Below, one piece after another: positions 1 through 5,508 of a DNA stretch of 13,579 nucleotides. The notes under the pieces were generated by a model. The model did no database searches. It was given only the letters and a program-made list of their open reading frames with translations, and was not told the DNA's origin. The stretch lies in assembly GCA_031274045.1 (NCBI GenBank), contig JAISQS010000444.1, positions 1-13,579 of the forward strand. Reading direction: 5' to 3'. Position 1 is the stretch's first letter. Every line of letters starts with the position of its first letter. The stretch comes from Planctomycetaceae bacterium (GTDB taxonomy: Bacteria > Planctomycetota > Planctomycetia > Pirellulales > Thermoguttaceae). The translations under genes were made by a program, and so were the position numbers.

Positions 1-206
1 TTTGTTGTTTCAGTTGCGTGGTCCAAAAGCGCATCAAGACTCATATCCTCGTAAAGACTCTCACGCCACTGCGTATAATCGAACCCTTTACGAGTTACTT
101 TGGTTATGAATATCTCTGTCTCAATAACGCCAAGATGTTCACGCAACAGTTTCATCCCCGCGCTGATAATCGCCTCCGTCTGCACATCGTAAGTTTCATA
201 ATTCAT
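1..206 (-). CDS. Partial gene, probable antitoxin-like partner of the PIN toxin (3' end outside window)
   Basis: The minus strand is open from an ATG at 206-204 to the window edge, giving 68 codons with no stop. The ATG overlaps the stop of the PIN gene in an ATGA junction, and a good Shine-Dalgarno (GGAGGG) lies inside the end of that gene, so the start is well supported and translation is probably coupled. The visible peptide begins MNYETYDVQTEAIISAGMKL and continues with an acidic/hydrophobic helix, then FDYTQWRESL. From memory this resembles small conserved proteins of the 'LGxVExExFI...FDYTxW' type found next to PIN proteins in cyanobacteria and other bacteria. I cannot name the family with certainty. 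An antitoxin role is inferred only from position, size and coupling. No DNA-binding motif can be seen in the part present. Confidence 0.7.
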   Translation of the reverse strand, partial: MNYETYDVQTEAIISAGMKLLREHLGVIETEIFITKVTRKGFDYTQWRESLYEDMSLDALLDHATETT

Positions 207-655
207 ATCGTTTCCCTCCAAATATTAACGAAATCAATCGGATTTACTATTCTGATTTTGTCCGTTTTATAACTTAACACCCGCTTGTCTGTTGTAACGA
301 AGTAATCGCAATGAGCGAATATTGCACAAGCAAGGTGAATTGCGTCCTTGTTCTTAATACCTGTTTTCATAATGGCGGCTGCGGTCGGCTCTATATCGAC
401 ACGGTGATTCTCTGGAACAAACAAACTCGCGCAAGCCTCAATATACGCCATTGTCTGCCGCTTGTTCTCAGCGAATTTACTGTCGTTTATTTCCGTCACT
501 ACCATAAACGAATATACAAGTGACAAGCTTCCATATTTCACGAGTGACTGTATATACAATTTAGCGGTCGCCTCTTTACCGTTGTTTCCAATGGCTAAAT
601 CATCATAAGGTCGGTTATAACAGCAGTTATCAAGGTAGATTCTCAGTTTTGTCAT
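203..655 (-). CDS. PIN-domain ribonuclease, probable VapC-like toxin
   Basis: The product is 150 residues, close to the usual PIN single-domain size. The sequence opens MTKLRIYLDNCCYNRPYDD, the typical first strand of a PIN nuclease. The four acidic positions expected for metal binding are present: D9, E55 (in VVTEIND), D104 (KDAIHLA) and D123 (TTDKRV). PIN toxins cleave RNA (often tRNA or rRNA) with Mg2+ or Mn2+ and are held inactive by a co-expressed antitoxin. The ATG overlaps the stop of an hsdM remnant (ATGA), and the stop overlaps the ATG of the downstream gene (ATGA). This makes a translationally coupled three-part unit. Because the downstream partner is not a recognisable VapB, this may belong to a less studied PIN pair. 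The PIN fold is secure; the toxin role is inference. Confidence 0.88.
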   Translation of the reverse strand: MTKLRIYLDNCCYNRPYDDLAIGNNGKEATAKLYIQSLVKYGSLSLVYSFMVVTEINDSKFAENKRQTMAYIEACASLFVPENHRVDIEPTAAAIMKTGIKNKDAIHLACAIFAHCDYFVTTDKRVLSYKTDKIRIVNPIDFVNIWRETI

Positions 656-866
656 ACCCCAATCTCCTTTATAATCTTTTCAATTTCTTTCCGTAAAACA
701 CCCTCTCTCGCAACAATGCGATCAATCTACGCATTCAGCTCCTTGACGTTCACGACTTCACACTTGTCCTCCTGTACGACATACGTACTGACAGAAAGAT
801 TGTAGTCCTGCACTGCGATTGCATCGTTCGGCACGAGCTTTGTAAAATAGACTTGTTCCATTACTG
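652..866 (-). pseudogene. hsdM: 3' remnant of a type I restriction methylase subunit (hsdM)
   Basis: Reading the minus strand from about 866 gives a peptide containing FTKLVPNDAIAVQDYNLSVS, followed by TYV and VKELNA, then an in-frame TAG at 729-727. The same frame continues with IDRIVAREGVLRKEIEKIIK and ends at TGA 654-652. This matches the C-terminal tail of HsdM, the N6-adenine methylase of type I restriction systems, where an NLSVSxYV block is followed by a helical IxxIVAREx(L)RxxI tail. The catalytic domain is absent: upstream the frame soon meets a stop, and repeat-rich DNA with a hairpin at 884-907 begins. The gene is therefore both truncated and interrupted by a nonsense codon. Its stop overlaps the ATG of the PIN gene, which fits an accessory toxin pair placed between hsd genes. 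Assignment is from family memory. Confidence 0.7.
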
Positions 867-883
867 CTGTTAGTTAGCCGTTA

Positions 884-907
884 TCGACGGTAGCTTGCTA
901 CCGACGA
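884..907. repeat. Short perfect hairpin next to the hsdM break
   Basis: CGGTAGC-TT-GCTACCG (888-903) is a perfect 7-bp stem, extended by TCG/CGA (884-886/905-907) across one A-A mismatch. It sits about 20 bp beyond the point where hsdM homology ends, so it may mark the edge of an inserted or recombined repeat region. There is no T-run after it on either strand, so it is not a classic terminator. Confidence 0.6.
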
Positions 908-917
908 GAAGTAATTA

Positions 918-935
918 TTGTTGTTGTTGTTGTTG
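918..935. repeat. TTG trinucleotide tract, six units
   Basis: Six perfect TTG units in a row lie in noncoding DNA between the hsdM remnant and the first large palindrome. A simple repeat prone to slippage; no function is evident. Confidence 0.8.
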
Positions 936-1009
936 ACTGCGTAAGCGTTGTGTCAAAGTAAAACGGTGCAGTGAGTAAGCTCCCTCGCGAACAGCTAAAA
1001 CTAAAAACG

Positions 1010-1487
1010 TAATATATCAGTGAAATACTTCAACGCTGTAGAAAAAACAAACCTTATTTACAACCTGATTTTCTTACAAAAACAACCTTAGTAGCCAATG
1101 AATCTCCCACAGACATAACCTTATTACCTTATTATTTCCAATCCGTTTTATGTTTTCGCGTTATTACATTCCGTTAGGAATGTATCGCTCGGTAGAAAAT
1201 GAAGTCACAGTCGAGTCTTCGCATTCCGTAGGAATGCAACCCCGTGACTTACCCAACGGTGGCATTCCTACGGAATGCTAGTTTGCGAGAGAACATCATT
1301 TTCTACCGAGCGATGCAAGCCTACGGCTTGCAAAACTAGGATATTACAAATGTGAATTATGAATTATGAACTGTGAATTATGAATTATGAATTATGAATG
1401 GCTACTAAGGTTGTTTTGTTGAGGCAAAATCAGGTAAAAATAAGGTTGAGTTAAAGACGGACATTCCGCTGATACATCACCTAAAAA
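1010..1487. repeat. Large nested palindromic element centred near 1249 (MITE-like)
   Basis: Several inverted-repeat pairs share one centre at about 1249. The outer arms 1048-1102 and 1395-1448 (sharing, for example, AACCTTAGTAGCCA with its complement) match over most of about 55 bp. The inner arms 1185-1202 (TCGCTCGGTAGAAAATGA) and 1296-1313 are a perfect 18-bp inverted repeat. Two small hairpins, 1221-1237 and 1262-1278 (GCATTCC/GGAATGC stems), mirror each other around the same point. Weaker similarity (TATCAG...) suggests the ends are near 1010 and 1487. There is no transposase gene inside, so a non-autonomous element or a structured RNA/DNA repeat is the natural reading. The outer limits are uncertain by tens of bases. 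Confidence 0.7.
1353..1401. repeat. Heptamer tandem repeat TGAATTA, seven units
   Basis: Seven units in exact 7-bp register start at 1353, 1360, 1367, 1374, 1381, 1388 and 1395. Five are perfect TGAATTA; the third (TGAACTG) and last (TGAATGG) are degenerate. The array abuts the right arm of the large palindrome and has no counterpart in the left arm, so it was probably expanded or inserted after the palindrome formed. Confidence 0.8.
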
Positions 1488-1495
1488 CTAACTTC

Positions 1496-1509
1496 GGGGG
1501 CAAGCCCCC
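1496..1509. repeat. GC hairpin abutting the palindromic element
   Basis: GGGGG-CAAG-CCCCC forms a 5-bp stem with a 4-nt loop directly before the TCGTTATA end of the element at 1507-1795. The other copy of the element (4189-4440) is also preceded by a GC hairpin (4177-4189), so this may be part of the element's end or its target. Confidence 0.6.
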
Positions 1510-1795
1510 TCGTTATACCACACAAGTTTTTAAGATGTTTTTTTGAGAATACGAACCATACGAAAAATACGGAATAAACGAAAATGAATTTCTAAAAACT
1601 ATTTTTAACGCGAAATACACGAAAATACAAAATGCGCGAAATTTTAATAAACACAATTTTAAAAATCGCTTTCGCGAATTTCGTTTTTTAGCGTGTTTCG
1701 CGTTAAAAAAAATTATTTCGTTACGTTTCGTATTTTTCGTTTATTTCGTATTCTCAAAAAAAAAGCATCTTAAAAGATGTGTGATATAACGAGGG
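1507..1795. repeat. Palindromic A/T-rich element, copy 1 (MITE-like)
   Basis: The ends are CCCTCGTTATA (1507-1517) and TATAACGAGGG (1785-1795), a perfect 11-bp terminal inverted repeat. The arms continue as near-complementary sequence towards a centre near 1651, with motifs such as GAGAATACGAA, TTTTTAACGCGAAA and their complements. There is no ORF of note. It ends 50 bp from the aldehyde dehydrogenase stop, so a transcript of that gene would run into a very long hairpin. A second, opposite-orientation copy lies at 4189-4440, which shows this is a dispersed repeat family and not a one-off structure. Confidence 0.8.
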
Positions 1796-1844
1796 AGCAA
1801 GCCACCGTCGCTAACGTTTGTGAATTTTAATATTCTTTGAATTT

Positions 1845-3335
1845 TTATTTTGAAAACTTTCCCAAAATATTTAGGCTTCCGATGTGTGCGTAGCGTCTTG
1901 AGCGGGTGAAGGTGAGTGGAGTTGTGATACCTTCTCCGGTTGGACCTGCGATTGAGAACGATGAAAAACCTGCTGCGCCTCCTGCGTTTCCGGCTGTGCT
2001 TGGTCCGTTTGTTACGAAGATGGTTGTGTCGAGTGTTTTTGCCATTCGTGTGATTGTATCGACGTTGTTTGAGTGGATTATTGCGGTGTGTCTGAATCCG
2101 TGTTCGTATATTTTTGCCAATCTTATTGCCTCATCGACATCGCGCACACGGACGAACGGAATGAACGGCATCATCTGCTCAACCGTCACAAACGGATTCG
2201 ATTCATCCGTCTCTCCGTATAACAACTCAACTTTTTCCGATATATTTTTTCCTATTCCGGCTGCGAGTGTTTTTGCGTTTTTGCCGAGAAAATCACGGCT
2301 TGGCGCGTCGTGTTTTGTGTTGCCTTCGCCGACTTGTGTGATTGCTTTGTTTGTGAATGCGTCAACTTCCGCAGCGTTCAAACGAATCGCTCCGGCGTTT
2401 TCCATTGCCCTCATCATTTGCTCAAAAACCGCGTCAACGACGAACACTTCCTTCTCCGCCAAGCATAACAAATTATTATCGTACGCGCCGGCGGAAATAA
2501 TACTTTTCGCCGCGCGGTCTAAGTTCGCCGTCTCATCAACAACTACCGGCGGATTGCCGGGTCCTGCGACTATTGCCCGTTTCATTTGGGACATTGCGGC
2601 TTTCGCCACGCCGGGTCCGCCCGTGACAATAATCAACGCCACATCGGGATGTTTGAAAATCACATCTGCCGTCTGCATTGTCGGCTCGACAATTACGCTT
2701 ATTAGATTGTCGATTCCAAAATTTCGGAATATGGCCTCGTTGAATCGGCGAACGCCTTCGGCTGCGACGCGTTTACCGCTTGGGTGCGGGTTGACGACGA
2801 CAGTGTTGCCGGACGCGATCATGTTTATCGCGTTGTTTGCAATAGTGGGCAAAGAATGCGTGACAGGCGAAACCGCGCCAATAACACCAAACGGCGAATA
2901 CTCAATTAACGTCAATCCATGATCGCCGCTGAAAATATCACTTTTGAGAAACTCCGTACCCGGCGCGTTTTTGCCCAGACCGGCGAGCTTGTCAATCTTA
3001 TGCTCAAGCCGCCCAATCTTAGTCTCATTCATCTCAAACGTCCCAAGCTCAACCGACTGATCAATCACAATACGGCGAATAATATCAACTATCCCGCCGC
3101 GCTCCGCTATCGTTCTATGTTGCAACTCCTCAAACGCAATTTTGGATGCGGCAATCGCGTCATTCGGGTCAGAAAATAATCCGTTATAACCGCGAAAGCT
3201 GCGGGAATTGCCTGTTGGCAGAATGAAATGGGGTTGACCGGACGGACAACCGATATTCGGTCTGACTTGCTGCCCGATCCGAGTTACCACCTCCTCAACA
3301 ATACTACGAATCATCGGCTCGCTTAATCCTTGCAC
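1845..3335 (-). CDS. CoA-acylating aldehyde dehydrogenase, PduP/EutE-like, microcompartment-associated
   Basis: The product is 496 residues. It belongs to the aldehyde dehydrogenase superfamily branch that oxidises acetaldehyde or propionaldehyde to acyl-CoA with NAD+. Visible family marks are the SPFGVIGAVSPVTHS segment (147-161), VTGGPGVAKAA (237-247) and the catalytic cysteine C291 in NNLLCLAEKEVF, which corresponds to NNLPCIAEKEV of PduP. The first 23 residues (LSEPMIRSIVEEVVTRIGQQ) look like the short amphipathic helix that targets enzymes into BMC shells, followed by a Pro/Gly-rich linker. The start is GTG, chosen because AGGAGGT lies 6 nt upstream. The BMC vertex gene lies upstream on the same strand, 249 bp away across an imperfect palindrome. 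A palindromic element follows the stop. The true aldehyde (acetaldehyde, propionaldehyde or lactaldehyde) cannot be read from sequence. Confidence 0.9.
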   Translation of the reverse strand: MQGLSEPMIRSIVEEVVTRIGQQVRPNIGCPSGQPHFILPTGNSRSFRGYNGLFSDPNDAIAASKIAFEELQHRTIAERGGIVDIIRRIVIDQSVELGTFEMNETKIGRLEHKIDKLAGLGKNAPGTEFLKSDIFSGDHGLTLIEYSPFGVIGAVSPVTHSLPTIANNAINMIASGNTVVVNPHPSGKRVAAEGVRRFNEAIFRNFGIDNLISVIVEPTMQTADVIFKHPDVALIIVTGGPGVAKAAMSQMKRAIVAGPGNPPVVVDETANLDRAAKSIISAGAYDNNLLCLAEKEVFVVDAVFEQMMRAMENAGAIRLNAAEVDAFTNKAITQVGEGNTKHDAPSRDFLGKNAKTLAAGIGKNISEKVELLYGETDESNPFVTVEQMMPFIPFVRVRDVDEAIRLAKIYEHGFRHTAIIHSNNVDTITRMAKTLDTTIFVTNGPSTAGNAGGAAGFSSFSIAGPTGEGITTPLTFTRSRRYAHIGSLNILGKFSK

Positions 3336-3341
3336 AACAAT

Positions 3342-3348
3342 ACCTCCT
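3342..3348 (-). promoter_or_regulatory. Strong Shine-Dalgarno deciding the GTG start of the aldehyde dehydrogenase
   Basis: The minus strand reads AGGAGGT, then 6 nt, then GTG. No ATG fits as well, so this site fixes the start codon. Confidence 0.75.
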
Positions 3349-3457
3349 GATTATTGATAATTTTCAGTCCATTGCAAAATCACAAAAATATGACCCAAAT
3401 ATGCCGGAATAAAATTTTTTAAACTTATTTTTTGTGATCATATTAGGCTGCTTTGGG

Positions 3458-3551
3458 GCATCAGGCGGGAAGACTTGAAGGCGTTAGGTTCATTGCCTAA
3501 AGCCTCCTCGCCTAATGCCTTTTCTTGTCTTCCTACCTTCCTGTCTGATGC
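3458..3551. repeat. Imperfect inverted repeat between the two BMC genes
   Basis: GCATCAG (3458-3464) and CTGATGC (3545-3551) bound an imperfect palindrome. Internal pairing includes GGCGTTAGG with CCTAATGCC, GCCTAAAGCC-type blocks, and GGGAAGAC with GTCTTCC. CCTTCCTGT at its right side recurs near 4460, so part of it is dispersed. It would form a hairpin between the vertex and dehydrogenase coding regions and might lower read-through, but it lacks a terminator T-tract. Confidence 0.55.
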
Positions 3552-3584
3552 TTTTCTCTGTCTGCCAAGTCTATTTTTTCGTGT

Positions 3585-3893
3585 TCAATTTGTTCCTAGT
3601 GTAACTTTTTGGTTTCCGATGTGAATTGAGTCTACGATGCCGACGATTGTTGCGTCGGTTGGCAATTTGTTCGATTCCGGCGTAAGTCTTGCGGCGGAAC
3701 CCAGCACAACCAGAACAAATTCAGCTTCACCGGAACCCACCGTGTCAACCGCAACCATTGTCCTACTCGTGGAAATCATTCCGGTACGGTCGCTGTTGAG
3801 CCGATACGGTTCAATGACAAGTAATTTTTGCCCAACCAACGAAACAGCCTTTTGCGTGGCAACAACCGAACCGATTATTTTTGCAATAATCAC
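3585..3893 (-). CDS. Bacterial microcompartment vertex protein (BMC-P, EutN/CcmL family)
   Basis: The product is 102 residues, a normal length for the EutN/CcmL family, whose pentamers cap the twelve vertices of microcompartment shells. Family marks are the opening MIIAKIIGSVVATQK, the GQKLLVIEPY strand, VAVDTVGSGEAEFVLVVLGSAAR and the late DATIVGIVDSI strand. The start is GTG (3893-3891), because the family begins at this MII/AKI strand; only a weak AGG is upstream. A 27-codon open frame ends one base before the GTG. The aldehyde dehydrogenase follows on the same strand. No BMC-H or BMC-T hexamer gene is present in the window, so this pair is a satellite or remnant of a shell locus, or works with shell genes elsewhere. 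Confidence 0.9.
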   Translation of the reverse strand: MIIAKIIGSVVATQKAVSLVGQKLLVIEPYRLNSDRTGMISTSRTMVAVDTVGSGEAEFVLVVLGSAARLTPESNKLPTDATIVGIVDSIHIGNQKVTLGTN

Positions 3894-3894
3894 G

Positions 3895-3978
3895 TTAAAC
3901 CTGATAAATTACGGAAAATTTAACCGACACACCCCAAACAACAAAAAACCCAATGCCCAATCTATCGGTAAATTTCAT
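3895..3978 (-). CDS. Possible small hydrophobic peptide upstream of the BMC vertex gene
   Basis: A 27-codon minus-strand frame from ATG 3978 to TAA 3895 reads MKFTDRLGIGFFVVWGVSVK and ends FSVIYQV. The stop is separated from the GTG of the vertex gene by a single base, which would permit translational coupling. The middle is hydrophobic enough for one membrane segment. No Shine-Dalgarno is seen and I know no homologue, so it may be chance. Confidence 0.25.
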   Translation of the reverse strand: MKFTDRLGIGFFVVWGVSVKFSVIYQV

Positions 3979-4104
3979 CGCAAAAATTAGTTTTAAACCG
4001 TGCAAGATTTGAAATTGATAGCAGGTTTTAGATTTTAGGCTTGTAGTACCAAAGTTCTCTAAATTGTTTTTGCATGATTTATAGGATTTTTCACAAGAAG
4101 GTAG

Positions 4105-4189
4105 GCAACCGACTACCAGACGGTTGCGACGGCGCAAGCCGACAACAAATGCCGCGAAGCGGCGACGGACTGGAACGCGGGCGTCCCGC
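4105..4189. repeat. Cluster of four short hairpins before palindromic element copy 2
   Basis: Four hairpins occur in 85 bp: GCAACCG/CGGTTGC (4105-4127), CGGC-GCAA-GCCG with a GNRA-type loop (4130-4141), GCCGC-GAA-GCGGC (4151-4163) and GCGGG-CGT-CCCGC (4177-4189). The last one runs directly into the CCTCGTTATA end of the element. Together they resemble a row of REP-like palindromes. Confidence 0.65.
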
Positions 4190-4440
4190 CTCGTTATACA
4201 CACACTCTTTATAAGATGTTTTTTTGAGAATACGAAATAAACGAAAAATACGAAACATAACGAAATAATTTTTTTTTACGCGAAACACGCTAAAAAACGA
4301 AATTCGCGAAAATGATTTTAAAATTGTGTTCATTTAGTGTTTATTAAAATTTCGCGCATTTTGTATTTTCGTGTATTTCGCGTTAAAAATAATTTTTAGA
4401 AATTACATTTCGTATATTTCGTATTCTAAAAAAATATTCT
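4189..4440. repeat. Palindromic A/T-rich element, copy 2 (right end truncated)
   Basis: It begins CCTCGTTATA like copy 1 and matches the reverse complement of copy 1 along its length. Shared blocks include TTTTTTTGAGAATACGAA, ACGCGAAACACGCTAAAAAA, TTAAAATTTCGCGCATTTTG and TTCGTGTATTTCGCGTTAAA. The far terminus is missing: after GTATTCTAAAAAAATATTC the sequence changes to a CCATTGCCTTCC stretch, whereas an intact element would continue to TATAACGAGG. The copies differ by scattered substitutions and a short insertion near 4331. Confidence 0.8.
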
Positions 4441-4827
4441 TCCATTGCCTTCCCTATTACCTTCCTGTGAATTATTCAAATTTGTTATTTTTTGCAGAGA
4501 GGCGGAGAGCATTATTCCCCCCCTTGTCTTATCGAAAATATGGATTAACATTTACCCCCTCATTGCCCGCAACCAGAAATGGGATGCTTGTATTGAACTC
4601 TTCAATGAATTGTTTTTGTTATGTCGGCAGGCAGTTTTGCAATGTCAAAACAGCAGCAGATTGCTAAAAACAATGAAAACAAAAAAAGATCAGCGGTGTC
4701 CTTTTACATTTTTTTGAGTCAACACAAGACCATTCGGACAGGATTATTCGCGGAACAAATTAAAGAGTTTTGGGCAATAGTAGCCGCGCTGATTTGACTA
4801 CAACCAAGCTTTATCGGCAAGTCGAAA
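4441..4827. other. Gene-free stretch left of the tRNA cluster
   Basis: No convincing gene is seen. Open frames on the plus strand (4371-4717) begin inside the palindromic element and have no protein-like pattern. The stretch 4441-4466 (CCATTGCCTTCC...CCTTCCTGT) resembles part of the inverted repeat at 3511-3545. Confidence 0.5.
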
Positions 4828-4856
4828 TTGAACTGTCACCCGATTATTTTGATAAA
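4828..4856 (+). promoter_or_regulatory. Candidate sigma-70-type promoter for the tRNA cluster
   Basis: TTGAAC (4828-4833) and GATAAA (4851-4856) are separated by 17 bp, each matching 4 of 6 consensus positions. Initiation would fall near 4863, immediately before the first tRNA at 4867, leaving an unusually short 5' leader. Position is the main support. Confidence 0.35.
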
Positions 4857-4866
4857 AACATATTTC

Positions 4867-4939
4867 GCTGGCGTAGCTCAATTGGTAGAGCAGCTGATTT
4901 GTAATCAGCAGGTTGCGGGTTCAAGTCCCATCGCTAGCT
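4867..4939 (+). tRNA. tRNA-Thr (TGT)
   Basis: The acceptor stem GCTGGCG pairs with CGCTAGC (one G-T). The D arm is GCTC...GAGC, the anticodon stem GCTGA/TCAGC has loop TTTGTAA and anticodon TGT at 4900-4902, and the T arm holds GGTTCAAGTCC. The discriminator base is T; the terminal CCA is not encoded. It is first in a four-tRNA run ahead of tuf, in the same position as E. coli thrU. Confidence 0.96.
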
Positions 4940-4970
4940 TTCAGTAATTTCGCCAACAGCTCAAGCTCAA

Positions 4971-5015
4971 CTAACACGATTCAGCCCACACGATCCAAAC
5001 TAATACGATGAATTG
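4971..5015. repeat. Degenerate 15-bp tandem repeat, three units
   Basis: Three successive 15-bp blocks start at 4971, 4986 and 5001 and share an (A/C)ACGAT core at the same offset. It lies between tRNA-Thr and tRNA-Tyr and has the same period as the array at 5113. Confidence 0.5.
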
Positions 5016-5112
5016 CAACAGATGTTGTTGATGTTGTAAAAGCGGCAGCAATTGAGAGGCGGCGTAAATTGAGGCGAATGATTAGCGGGCATACACGCAT
5101 TTTGGCAAAATT

Positions 5113-5172
5113 AAATTGGCAAGAGTCAGGTTGGCAAGAGTCAAATTGACAAGTGTTAAATTGGCAGATGTC
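5113..5172. repeat. 15-bp tandem repeat, four units
   Basis: Units start at 5113, 5128, 5143 and 5158 with consensus AAATTGGCAAGAGTC; the second begins AGG and the third and fourth carry a few changes. A minus-strand frame reads them as CQFxx-like pentapeptides, but that frame overlaps the tRNA region and is not protein-like overall, so I treat this as noncoding tandem DNA in the spacer before tRNA-Tyr. Confidence 0.8.
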
Positions 5173-5216
5173 AAAAAAAAATTTTTCCGATGCGTGGAGC
5201 AGTTGTAGATGTTTGC

Positions 5217-5298
5217 GGGGGATTTCCCGAGCGGTCAAAGGGGGCAGACTGTAAATCTGTTGTCATCGACTTCGGAGGTTCGAATCCTCCATCCCCCA
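5217..5298 (+). tRNA. tRNA-Tyr (GTA)
   Basis: The 82-nt length with a long variable arm marks a class II tRNA. Acceptor GGGGGAT pairs with ATCCCCC. The anticodon stem GCAGA/TCTGT has loop CTGTAAA and anticodon GTA at 5251-5253. The T arm is GGAGGTTCGAATCCTCC. Discriminator A, no encoded CCA. Same place as E. coli tyrU. Confidence 0.96.
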
Positions 5299-5352
5299 AA
5301 GTTTTTTTGAACTGTGTTTTGTTTTTGACTGTGTTTTTTGCTTTTGATCAAG

Positions 5353-5423
5353 GCGGGTGTAGCTCAATGGTAGAGCCGCAGCCTTCCAAGCTGATGACGA
5401 GGGTTCGATTCCCTTCACCCGCT
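5353..5423 (+). tRNA. tRNA-Gly (TCC)
   Basis: Acceptor GCGGGTG pairs perfectly with CACCCGC. D arm GCTC-AATGGTA-GAGC; anticodon loop CTTCCAA with TCC at 5385-5387; T arm GAGGGTTCGATTCCCTT. The outermost anticodon-stem pair (G27-A43) is mismatched in this reading. Discriminator T, no encoded CCA. Same place as E. coli glyT. Confidence 0.95.
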
Positions 5424-5435
5424 TTGCTGTAGTTT

Positions 5436-5508
5436 GCTGTTGTAGCTCAGTTGGTAGAGCACGTCCTTGGTAAGGACGAGGTCATGAGTTCGAGTCTCAT
5501 CAACAGCT
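5436..5508 (+). tRNA. tRNA-Thr (GGT)
   Basis: Acceptor GCTGTTG pairs perfectly with CAACAGC. Anticodon stem CGTCC/GGACG with loop TTGGTAA, anticodon GGT at 5469-5471; T arm ATGAGTTCGAGTCTCAT. Discriminator T, no encoded CCA. It is 12 bp after tRNA-Gly, so both are almost surely on one transcript. Same place as E. coli thrT. Confidence 0.96.

Noticed and set aside
1906..2922. Plus-strand 338-codon frame opposite the aldehyde dehydrogenase
   Set aside because: It is entirely antisense to a gene with clear catalytic motifs; long antisense frames are a by-product of the codon bias.
4091..4717. Several frames across palindromic element copy 2 on both strands
   Set aside because: They follow the palindrome's low-complexity sequence (many Phe/Lys/Arg/Ile runs) and start or end inside the repeat.
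4971..5172. Possible CRISPR array or pentapeptide-repeat protein between tRNAs
   Set aside because: Units are 15 bp without spacers, so not CRISPR; the Cys-rich minus-strand reading is short and overlaps tRNA-Tyr.
5190..5432. Plus-strand 80-codon frame through tRNA-Tyr and tRNA-Gly
   Set aside because: Its peptide (PERSKGADCKSVV, SSMVEPQPSKL) is the familiar false translation of tRNA genes.
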